Below, in pieces: positions 44,001 to 50,934 of a DNA stretch of 64,000 bases (its first letter is position 1; the number at the start of each line of letters is the position of its first letter). This DNA is from an uncultured Draconibacterium sp. (GTDB taxonomy: Bacteria; Bacteroidota; Bacteroidia; Bacteroidales; Prolixibacteraceae): the NCBI GenBank assembly GCA_947492175.1, contig CANLMQ010000003.1, positions 62,001 to 126,000 on the forward strand, in the 5' to 3' direction. The notes beneath the pieces were generated by a model. The model had not been told where the DNA came from. It did no database searches and worked only from the letters and a program-made list of their open reading frames with translations. The position numbers were made by a program, and so were the translations under genes.

Positions 44001-44153
44001 GTCTACTTCGTAGGCAACGGGAATTTGTCTGGCTGACTGGTAACAAAATTGTTTCTTGTTATCAATAACGGTTTGTGTGTAAGCGTTTAGCCCACCGAAA
44101 GTTAAAAATGCAGTTCCGGCTGCCGATTGATAAATAAAGTCTCTTCTTCTCAT
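41094..44153 (-). CDS. Tandem double-FAD oxidoreductase (PF12831-like)
   Basis: A 1019-residue exported protein with a Tat-like leader M-R-R-R-D-F-I-Y-Q-S-A-A-G. It has two FAD-binding Rossmann units: V-V-V-V-G-G-S-T-A-G-V-A-A-A near residue 52 and V-V-V-L-G-G-G-T-A-G-A-P-A-A near residue 415. The second is followed by G-L-G-G-I-G-T-L-G and C-terminal text typical of the FAD_oxidored family. The tail (about 800-1019) is helical with HEAT-like character. It sits 45 bp after cstA and is likely in the same transcript. Substrate unknown; a sugar or uronate oxidation in the degradation pathway is a guess. Family call is sound, the two-domain layout is unusual. Confidence 0.85.
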   Translation of the reverse strand: MRRRDFIYQSAAGTAFLTFGGLNAYTQTVIDNKKQFCYQSARQIPVAYEVDVVVVGGSTAGVAAAVEAARAGAKVFLLAQEPYLGEDVSGTFRLWTNDSSVLDTELGSKIWGEGLPSQLKVKKTLDDALINHNINFLYSCFATDILTDTNGNPAGVVMANRSGRQAVVAKTIIDATPRGLVARMAGANFGTYPAGEQEFKFTVVGNKLKTGINLTGKELDDPVQINYASSGKSDDGTFEKTNIQYKAIEYTLNINMKDGSWSSFANAEQIARGMTWDADQVEASDLLFQNPPDKLSGQKRWNKADVDLNHINLKVFQPRKTENLFVLSGSANLSEKAAENLLQPGKMIRIGERIGTRAAIIASTMTTPTAPKIKGKKDVNLVTGDVKELLDGLRPSLNRGNVLAEETSLPVLGNYDVVVLGGGTAGAPAAVGAASHGAKTLVIDYMHGLGGIGTLGMIGKYYHGYREGYTNIVDRGVKNMGPDNPRKKDRLEWWVFDWKTEYFRKEIQNAGGEIWFGVIGCGAVVDKGRVIGVVVATPEGKGIVLGNTVIDSTGSADTAIAAGAAYRYTDGKSVAVQGSGFPFKNPDDFYNNTDWTFINDSDMLDVWRAMVVAKDKFEEQYDIGKIPQTRERRRMVGDFTVSVLDVYNGRTYPDTISIHKSSFDTHGFTEDPFFSLKPPAHSGVDVIAYVPFRALLPKGLDGIAVTGLGASAHRDAMPVIRMQPCLQNQGYAVGWAAAIAAKKGLKIRDVDIKSLQKELVKIGSMPQSVLTDTDNYPPEFKKIQSAAKTVVNNMEGLETVLWDRERGITALTDQYLFSQIEAHKLVYARILGMLGVSVGWKELIKAIDDYEDWDEGWNFRGMGQFGKSISYLDSLIIAAGRTKKTEVLPAIFRLAEKLIPDSHFSHFRAVAIALETIADQDAAEPLFKLLQMPGIRGHSMPDIQTAKKLAPKFKNDVTTRNNSLRELILGRALYRCGDMNGVGNEILNEYSKDLRGHYFRHADGVLKMFSNERLEKIEL

Positions 44154-44198
44154 GGTTCTAGTTCTTAGGTTTATTGGTATTGGTTTGAAATATTTAAT

Positions 44199-45641
44199 TT
44201 ATGCCCTTGAAAGTACCCTTTCAAAATAGGTTTTTCTGTAAAAGAAAAATGCAACAAACGACACCAGCGAAAAGAGAATTCCAATGGAATATGAAATTTC
44301 TTTTGAAAGAGAAAATCCTTCGGGAGCAAACAACAGGTAAGTTGTAATAACTGCTGTCATAAATACCGCAGGAAGCAAAGTAATCCAGTAAAACTTTCTT
44401 TCTTGTGTCAGGTAAATAGTAATTGTCCAGAGAACAATGGTTGCCAGTGTTTGGTTCGACCATGCAAAATAACGCCAAATCACACTGAAATCGATTTGTG
44501 TTAATAGGAACCCAACTGCAAAAAGCGGGATACTCACCATCAAACGGTTTTTAACCGGACCCTGTTTGTAGTTCATAAAATCGGCTACAATTAACCGGGC
44601 ACTTCTGAATGCCGTGTCGCCCGAAGTAATTGGAGCTGCCACAACACCCAACAGAGCCAGAATTCCTCCAAATGTCCCTAAAAGTGAGTTGGAAATTTCG
44701 TTAACAACAAATGCTGCATTTCCGCTGTTGGCATTCATTACTTCGTTCAACTCGCGAATCCCGCCAAAAAAACTCATACTTATTGCTGCCCAGATAAGGG
44801 CTACAACACCTTCCGTAATCATGGCTCCGTAAAATACCCTTCTTCCGTATTTTTCGTTGGTAACACAGCGCGCCATTAATGGCGACTGGGTAGCATGAAA
44901 TCCCGAAATTGCACCACAGGCAATGGTAATAAATAACATGGGGAAAATGGGAAATTTGTCAGAACTGGCATGATAATTATGAATGTTGGCCAGGTTTAGT
45001 TCCGGAATATGATAACCTTTTACAAAAAGTGCTACAATTAATCCAACTGCCATAAAAACCAAGGCAAAACCAAAAACCGGGTATATCCGGCCAATAATTT
45101 TATCAATGGGGAGCATGGTTGCCAGCAGGTAGTAAATGAATACAATCCACACCCAAAAAGTCATTGAGGCAAAATCAGGAGTTAATCCCGATAGTATTTT
45201 TGCCGGTCCCATAATAAACACCGCACCAACTATTACCATTAACAGAACTGTAAATGCACGCATAAACTGTTTGGTACCTTTTCCCATGTAAATGCCAACA
45301 ATTTCGGTAATACTCAATCCTTTGTGTTTAATGGAAAGCATTCCGGAGAAATAGTCGTGTACTGCTCCGGCAAAAACGGAGCCCAACACAATCCAGATAA
45401 AAGCAACCGGCCCCCACATGGCTCCGGCAACTGCTCCAAAAATTGGCCCCAGCCCGGCAATATTTAAAAACTGAATAAGAAATATGCGCCACCACGGAAG
45501 AGGTAAATAATCTACTCCGTCTTTCATGGAATAAGCAGGTGTTTCCCGACTGGGATCAATTACGGCAATTCGTTCAATTATTTTGGAATAGAAAAAATAC
45601 CCTAATAGTAAAATGAGTAGCGACGAAAAAAATGTAATCAT
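44199..45641 (-). CDS. cstA: CstA-family carbon starvation transporter
   Basis: Inner-membrane transporter of the CstA family (peptide or pyruvate uptake in characterised members). It starts M-I-T-F-F-S-S-L-L-I-L-L-L-G and has the family motifs Q-F-L-N-I-A-G-L-G-P-I-F-G-A, G-A-V-H-D-Y-F-S-G-M and I-S-G-F-H-A-T-Q-S-P-L-M-A-R. About 12 transmembrane helices are evident. At 480 residues it is the shorter Bacteroidota/Gram-positive form, compared with about 700 in E. coli CstA. It is placed between a terminator on one side and the FAD gene on the other. A role in importing a degradation product is inferred from context only. Confidence 0.92.
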   Translation of the reverse strand: MITFFSSLLILLLGYFFYSKIIERIAVIDPSRETPAYSMKDGVDYLPLPWWRIFLIQFLNIAGLGPIFGAVAGAMWGPVAFIWIVLGSVFAGAVHDYFSGMLSIKHKGLSITEIVGIYMGKGTKQFMRAFTVLLMVIVGAVFIMGPAKILSGLTPDFASMTFWVWIVFIYYLLATMLPIDKIIGRIYPVFGFALVFMAVGLIVALFVKGYHIPELNLANIHNYHASSDKFPIFPMLFITIACGAISGFHATQSPLMARCVTNEKYGRRVFYGAMITEGVVALIWAAISMSFFGGIRELNEVMNANSGNAAFVVNEISNSLLGTFGGILALLGVVAAPITSGDTAFRSARLIVADFMNYKQGPVKNRLMVSIPLFAVGFLLTQIDFSVIWRYFAWSNQTLATIVLWTITIYLTQERKFYWITLLPAVFMTAVITTYLLFAPEGFSLSKEISYSIGILFSLVSFVAFFFYRKTYFERVLSRA

Positions 45642-45781
45642 TAGTAAATTTGTTTAGTTCAAGATTTATAAAAGGAACTAAAATTATAAAAAATTGGTTC
45701 TCTTTTGAACTGGCTTGCCAATTACAATTGACCAGCCGACAAATTTCGACTTCATATATCCGGATTGAAGAATATAATGCA

Positions 45782-45814
45782 CAAAAAATCCCTTGTAACA
45801 TTAAGCTACAAGGG
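45782..45814 (-). terminator. Terminator after the DUF2264 gene
   Basis: On the minus strand CCCTTGTA and TACAAGGG form an eight-pair stem followed by a run of T. It lies 30 bases after the DUF2264 stop and separates that gene from cstA. Confidence 0.8.
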
Positions 45815-45845
45815 ATATGTTTTAAATGTAAGTTTTTGTTTTTTA

Positions 45846-47876
45846 TTATATGAATTGTGCCTGGAGTTCAGTTCCTTTCCAGTTTAATTCAGCCTTTTCC
45901 GGTCCGTAATTTTTAAGTTCAATATCCTGCATCCATTTTGTGGTGTCGACATTCACATTTGAACCACGAATGGCAACTGCCAGAAGAGCGGGAGAGGGTT
46001 TTAACTCTCCTTCAAAATACGGGAGATAGAATGAACTGTATTTCGTATGCTTTCCTTCATCGCCCAGGTAACCACGCTTGTCGGCATTTAAAGTAAATGC
46101 TTTGGATTCCAGGCTTGCCAGTATTGTTTGATAGCCATTTGCAGTTGCTGAAACAATGTTTGTATCTTGTTTTATGGTAACAGTATCTGTGGTATTTAAT
46201 CCCAAAGGATAGCCTCCAATATGAATTTTCGCACCCTTTATTTTTTTGTCGCACTCAAATTTCGATAAACGAATCATATCTTCTCCTTTTACAAAGAGAA
46301 TGGTTGACACACTGACGTCTCCCTTAATATCGTCTGCTTTAAAAGTCTGTTTTACCCGCAAAACAGAAATACTGCCTTCCTGAATGTCAAACGATTCGAT
46401 TACGGGATAGTATTGCTTATCGTTATAGTGAAGTACCGGCATATTATCGCACGGAACAAATTTGTTATTTCCTGCCAGGCACCCTAACTGACTATGATAA
46501 GCATTTTTTTTGTATTTGGCGGCATAAGAAGGTTCCTGCCATCCTTTGGCATGATCCACACCAGCATTGTAAACGATGGTACTCTGGCTTTGTTTGTTGC
46601 CAACAACAAGCCATCCCGGAATTGCCATGTGTTTGGCAAAGTCGGCTTTTTCTACCGGTAACAATTCTTCTTTGGCTGTCCAGAACGCATCGTTATCGTC
46701 GAGCATCCAAAGTGCAGCTAAAGTTTGCATAAACCAATAGGTACTGCCGGTGTAGTTGTATACTTCTCTCATATCAAGCGTTCCATCTTTGCTCAGCCCT
46801 TGCAGTACAATTCCGCTTTGTGTATCAATGGCACCGTTTTTCACATAATGAAGAATGTGTAGACGCAACATACGTTTTATTAAACCTGCCGGCAAGTCGG
46901 TGTAGCCCATTTTATACGCCATAATCAACGACGATAAACGCGCAAATTTATAGGTAATACTTCTTCCATTCTCCGGGTGTGAACCGTCGCCACCATAAAA
47001 GTAAGGTTGTATGGCACACAACTCCTTGATTACTCCCGGGATTTTAGCTTTGAGTTCAGGGTAAGAATCCCCGTCAATCATTGCCCAGTACATCAGGAAA
47101 GTGGCGAACACCCAGTTATTGTAATCATCAAAATGCCTTTCTCCTTTTCCGTCCGAAAACCAGCCTCCACCTTCGTAACATCCAATCCCGGTATCGAGAT
47201 TGGTTTTCAGTAAATCGGCATCGTAATCCCATTCCTGTTTTTTACAAACGGTTTGTGTTAAGGCATAAAATAAACTCCAGTTATTCGATCGGGTTTGCTG
47301 GCTATAAATTTGTAACCAGTTATTCAGGTGTTCTTTTTCCTGCTCCGAGAATTCTATTTTACCGTTCGCTTTTGATAATACATAAGCCAAACCAACGGCC
47401 GGAGCTTCAACTGCCAACTGTGTTCCTCCGGGATTCTTCCCTGTAAAAGAGCCATTCCAGTAGCCCGGACTTTCAGGATTTGTTCCGTTTTTAATTCCGT
47501 TTTGCAGGAGTTCCTTCAGATTAATTTCTTCGTCTCTGAAAGTTATTGTTGAAGGACGGTTCTTTTTCGAAAACCAGGCTCCAAGGCCAAACATGGTGCG
47601 AGTTACTAATTCCGGATCACCTTTTATTTCTTTAGGAGTAAGAATCCATTGTTTGTATGAAGGGTCAATAACTCCCCATGATTGTTCCGGAGTAAGTACG
47701 TTTTTATACCCTGTCATTAACATTGCCCAAAAGCTTTGCATTCCTTCCATTGTCAACTCTTTCTCAAAAGTGTTAACCGTAAAATCAAAATTCTTTTTAT
47801 CCGAAAACACACAAGCCGGAAACTGGGTCGAAGCCAAAAGCAACGACATATTTTTCAGAAAATCTCTACGTTCCAT
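45846..47876 (-). CDS. DUF2264 protein, GH154-like
   Basis: Exported protein of 676 residues with a Tat-like leader (M-E-R-R-D-F-L-K-N-M). The core has an (alpha/alpha)-barrel look, with W-S-L-F-Y-A-L-T-Q-T, C-Y-E-G-G-G-W-F-S-D-G, F-D-D-Y-N-N-W-V-F and G-S-H-P-E-N-G-R-S-I-T-Y as its strongest features, and a C-terminal beta domain. This matches DUF2264, which CAZy places in GH154 (glucuronidase activity reported). It lies 59 bp after the GH88 gene and shares its promoter. Action on a glucuronate-containing side chain fits. The GH154 link is from memory. Confidence 0.8.
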   Translation of the reverse strand: MERRDFLKNMSLLLASTQFPACVFSDKKNFDFTVNTFEKELTMEGMQSFWAMLMTGYKNVLTPEQSWGVIDPSYKQWILTPKEIKGDPELVTRTMFGLGAWFSKKNRPSTITFRDEEINLKELLQNGIKNGTNPESPGYWNGSFTGKNPGGTQLAVEAPAVGLAYVLSKANGKIEFSEQEKEHLNNWLQIYSQQTRSNNWSLFYALTQTVCKKQEWDYDADLLKTNLDTGIGCYEGGGWFSDGKGERHFDDYNNWVFATFLMYWAMIDGDSYPELKAKIPGVIKELCAIQPYFYGGDGSHPENGRSITYKFARLSSLIMAYKMGYTDLPAGLIKRMLRLHILHYVKNGAIDTQSGIVLQGLSKDGTLDMREVYNYTGSTYWFMQTLAALWMLDDNDAFWTAKEELLPVEKADFAKHMAIPGWLVVGNKQSQSTIVYNAGVDHAKGWQEPSYAAKYKKNAYHSQLGCLAGNNKFVPCDNMPVLHYNDKQYYPVIESFDIQEGSISVLRVKQTFKADDIKGDVSVSTILFVKGEDMIRLSKFECDKKIKGAKIHIGGYPLGLNTTDTVTIKQDTNIVSATANGYQTILASLESKAFTLNADKRGYLGDEGKHTKYSSFYLPYFEGELKPSPALLAVAIRGSNVNVDTTKWMQDIELKNYGPEKAELNWKGTELQAQFI

Positions 47877-47935
47877 TTACAATTAAAATGTATTCGCTAT
47901 TTATATGAATATCTCGCTTAAAATTATTCCTGTTC

Positions 47936-49132
47936 TTAATTACGTTCTAACTCCCTTTTTCGTTTTAATGCTTCAAGGAAATAGTAATCGGCATAATTTA
48001 ACGGAACATCTATTTCTGCACCGTGAGGAATACTTCCAACAGAATGTTTTAAAATGAAGTTGCCATTTGTTCCGGGCGTTGCACGGTATTGATCGCTGCT
48101 TAAACTTGTCACAATTTTATCGGCCCACGATTTGTAATAATCGCTTTTTTCATAGGTCGACATTTCGTATAAGGCAGAAGCCATAATAGCTGCGGTAGAA
48201 GCATCTCTGGGCTCGTCAGGAATTCCCGGAGCATCCAAATCCCAGTACGGAATAAAATCGGCCGGGAAATTTTTATGGTTTACTACAAATTCGAAAGCTT
48301 TTTCTGCCTGTTTCAAATATTTAATATCACCTGTTTCGCGGTAACAAACAGTAAAACCATATATTCCCCATGCCTGGCCACGCGCCCATGCTGATTCGTG
48401 TGCATACCCCTGAGCAGTATGTTTGTGGCGTACTGAGCCATCTTCAATACTGTAATCAATTACATGATAACAACTGTTATCGGGACGGTAATGGTTCTCA
48501 ATAGTTTTATCGGCATGCGAAACAGCAATATTGAAGAATGTTGAATCGCCCGATAATTTTGTTGCATTAAATAGAAGTTCCAGGTTCATCATATTATCGA
48601 TAATCACTGGGCATTCCCAGCCTCTTTTTGATTGCCACCCGTTTCCAGTAACATTCCACGATTGAATAACGCCTGCATTTGGACGAAACCGTGTTGACAA
48701 CGATTGTGCAGCGGTGATAATAACATCTTTGTAGCTTTCGCCCTTAGCTAACCGTAAACCATTTCCGTAGCTACATTCAATCATAAAACCAATATCATGG
48801 TGCCATTTTAAGTTTTTAACCTCTTCGAGATGTTCGGTGTACTTAACCGCTAAGTTTTTCCATTTCTCATCGCCGGTTAATTCGTACATGTACCAGATAC
48901 TTCCGGCATAAAAACCACTAACCCACGAGCTAGTCGATACATATTTTATCTTCCCGTCTTCAATAGTACGTGGAATTAAAACTTTACCAGATTCTTCAAT
49001 CAAACGGGTTTGAACCTCGTTATGTGCTACGGCACATGCAATGTTATCGCTAATTATATCAGCCTTTTCTTCCTTTTTTGCACATGAAATTAGGGTGCCC
49101 AAAACCACCACTGCTAATAATATCCTCTTCAT
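47936..49132 (-). CDS. GH88 unsaturated glucuronyl hydrolase
   Basis: Lipoprotein (L-I-S-C, Cys17) of 398 residues. GH88 enzymes remove 4,5-unsaturated uronic acid from the end of oligosaccharides made by lyases. Two aspartates in the right context are present: Asp113 in W-H-H-D-I-G-F and Asp179 in V-I-I-D-N-M-M-N-L, equivalent to the catalytic pair of Bacillus UGL (spacing about 60). Also S-A-W-A-R-G-Q-A-W and D-E-P-R-D-A-S-T-A-A are conserved GH88 text. It is the first gene of a transcript with the DUF2264 gene, under a LacI-type operator. The lyase generating its substrate is not in the window. Confidence 0.94.
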   Translation of the reverse strand: MKRILLAVVVLGTLISCAKKEEKADIISDNIACAVAHNEVQTRLIEESGKVLIPRTIEDGKIKYVSTSSWVSGFYAGSIWYMYELTGDEKWKNLAVKYTEHLEEVKNLKWHHDIGFMIECSYGNGLRLAKGESYKDVIITAAQSLSTRFRPNAGVIQSWNVTGNGWQSKRGWECPVIIDNMMNLELLFNATKLSGDSTFFNIAVSHADKTIENHYRPDNSCYHVIDYSIEDGSVRHKHTAQGYAHESAWARGQAWGIYGFTVCYRETGDIKYLKQAEKAFEFVVNHKNFPADFIPYWDLDAPGIPDEPRDASTAAIMASALYEMSTYEKSDYYKSWADKIVTSLSSDQYRATPGTNGNFILKHSVGSIPHGAEIDVPLNYADYYFLEALKRKRELERN

Positions 49133-49179
49133 TTTGTTTGTTTTTGTTATCTTGTTTTAAAGAATTTTTAACTCTGCCA

Positions 49180-49213
49180 CAAATATAAAAACTTCTTTTG
49201 CAATCGATTGCAA
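49180..49213 (-). promoter_or_regulatory. Promoter with perfect LacI-type operator before GH88
   Basis: TTGCAATCGATTGCAA (49198-49213) is a perfect 16-bp palindrome with a central CG, the form of LacI/GalR-family operators. Immediately downstream on the minus strand is TATATTTG (49180-49187), a perfect TAnnTTTG -7 element. The operator covers the -33 zone, so binding would block transcription. No LacI gene lies in the window. The GH88 start is about 50 bases from the -7 element. Confidence 0.7.
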
Positions 49214-49221
49214 TGACGTAT

Positions 49222-49259
49222 AAAAAAAGAGCTGTCTGAAATAGGCAGCTCTTTTTTTA
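49222..49259. terminator. Terminator after the GH20 gene
   Basis: AAAAAAAGAGCTGTCT pairs with AGGCAGCTCTTTTTTT, one of the strongest hairpins in the window; A and T runs on each side let it work in both directions. It lies next to the GH20 stop and just upstream of the GH88 promoter. Confidence 0.92.
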
Positions 49260-49282
49260 GTTATAGTTTGTTGATGTACAAT

Positions 49283-50881
49283 CTAATTTTTCGTTTTAGA
49301 AACACCTTCAATTTCCTTTGTTCCCGCCGGATTTAAGGGATCGAAAAAGCTGATTCCCTGTCCTTCATAAAATTTTAACAACCACTTCAGACGGTTTTTA
49401 AATTCATCCAGGTTTTTGTTTGTATCGTTGGTCCAGGCAGCTTCGGCCAATGCCGACAAACGTGGGAAAGTCATAAATTCAAGTCGTTCAGCTGTATGCA
49501 TGGTTTCGGTCCAAACATTGGCCTGAATACCTTTTACCAAAGAATTATTGTAAAATTTGCCACCTGTCATTGCTTCATTTGGGAAAGCATACACATCTTC
49601 GATCGGACAAAAACCTCCCCAGCGTCTTCCGTCTTTGTGTGAGTCGTGTTGAATAAAATCGAAATACAACGGACGACGGGGACACAGAATGGTTTCGTAT
49701 CCGTTATCTAATGCTTGCTGCAAGGTTTGCGGTTTATCGTGTCTCCACCACATTACCCAGGTATTTTCCTTTTTTAAGCCGGCATTGGTTACTTCGTCCC
49801 ATCCCATTACTGTTTTTCCCATATACCGGATAGAATCAGCCATACGGTTTAGGAAATAGTGTTCAACATCAACCAGGTCTTTCAAACCTTCATTCTTCAT
49901 CAACTCCTTAACCTCGGGAAAGGTTGACCACTGTTGGTTGCCAAAATGAACCTCATCGCCACCAATATGAATAAACTGGGAAGGGAAAAGGCCGGCCACC
50001 TCTTTTAATATGTCAGTCAGGAATTGGTAAGTTCCCTCTTTCCCGGGGTGAAAAGTAAAATCAGGATTTCTTTCGGAGCCGCCACCACCAAACTCGGGGT
50101 AAGCTCTTACGGCTGCAGTGGCATGTCCTGGCATGTCAATTTCCGGAATTACTTCAATAAAACGTTCTGCGGCATAAGCAATAATTTCCTTTACTTCATC
50201 CTGGGTGTAAAACTTAACCGGTGCATTGGGATTCCATTTTGTACCTGCGCCTCCAACTTCAGTTAGTAAAGGGTATTTTTTTATTTCGATTCGCCATGCC
50301 GGTTCATCGGTAAGGTGCCAGTGGAACTTGTTTAGTTTCTGCAGCGCCATCATGTCCATAATTTTTTTCACTTCTTCGGTACCGAAAAAATGACGCGACT
50401 CGTCGAGCATGAATCCCCGCCACGAATACCTTGGCGCATCTTCAATAACACAGCAAGGGATATAATTTAAGTTTTCTTGTTGTGCATTTATCAGCAATTG
50501 AACCACCGACTGTAATCCGTAAAAAGCACCTGACGCTGCCTCTGCTTCCACAGTAATTTCATCCGGTGTAATTTTTAAACGATATGCTTCTTCAGAACCT
50601 GTTTGAGCCGATTTAATCAGTTTTATCAGGGCTTTTTTTCTCTTTTCCTGGCATTTGGTTTCAGTATATTTTTTTACCTGCTCTGTAAAAACAGAGATTA
50701 CACCTTCAAATTCATCGGTATCGGTAGAAATAGTAATATTTTTAGCAAGGCTGAATTGCCCGTCTAAAATTTCATATTTATTGGGAACAGGAACAATTAC
50801 TAAATTATTTTCCTTCCCATTCACCGGTAACACAAATGCTACCAATAAAAACATCAATAACAGATTGCTGATTTTTTTCAT
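49283..50881 (-). CDS. GH20 beta-N-acetylhexosaminidase
   Basis: Secreted GH20 enzyme (signal 1-22, ending V-N-G). It has the N-terminal GH20b domain (about 28-150) and a TIM barrel starting Y-S-W-R-G-F-M-L-D-E-S-R-H-F-F-G. The catalytic pair Asp309-Glu310 is in H-I-G-G-D-E-V-H-F-G. Also F-H-W-H-L-T-D-E-P-A-W-R and E-I-D-M-P-G-H-A-T-A are conserved. It removes terminal GlcNAc or GalNAc by a substrate-assisted mechanism. It lies 53 bp after the GH2 gene, in the same transcript, before a terminator. Together with fucosidase and galactosidase neighbours it suits N- or O-glycan or mucin-like substrates. Confidence 0.96.
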   Translation of the reverse strand: MKKISNLLLMFLLVAFVLPVNGKENNLVIVPVPNKYEILDGQFSLAKNITISTDTDEFEGVISVFTEQVKKYTETKCQEKRKKALIKLIKSAQTGSEEAYRLKITPDEITVEAEAASGAFYGLQSVVQLLINAQQENLNYIPCCVIEDAPRYSWRGFMLDESRHFFGTEEVKKIMDMMALQKLNKFHWHLTDEPAWRIEIKKYPLLTEVGGAGTKWNPNAPVKFYTQDEVKEIIAYAAERFIEVIPEIDMPGHATAAVRAYPEFGGGGSERNPDFTFHPGKEGTYQFLTDILKEVAGLFPSQFIHIGGDEVHFGNQQWSTFPEVKELMKNEGLKDLVDVEHYFLNRMADSIRYMGKTVMGWDEVTNAGLKKENTWVMWWRHDKPQTLQQALDNGYETILCPRRPLYFDFIQHDSHKDGRRWGGFCPIEDVYAFPNEAMTGGKFYNNSLVKGIQANVWTETMHTAERLEFMTFPRLSALAEAAWTNDTNKNLDEFKNRLKWLLKFYEGQGISFFDPLNPAGTKEIEGVSKTKN

Positions 50882-50934
50882 CTCTATAATTTTAATTTAC
50901 TGTAATTTTATGATTCGTGTTAAATTATTCAAAG

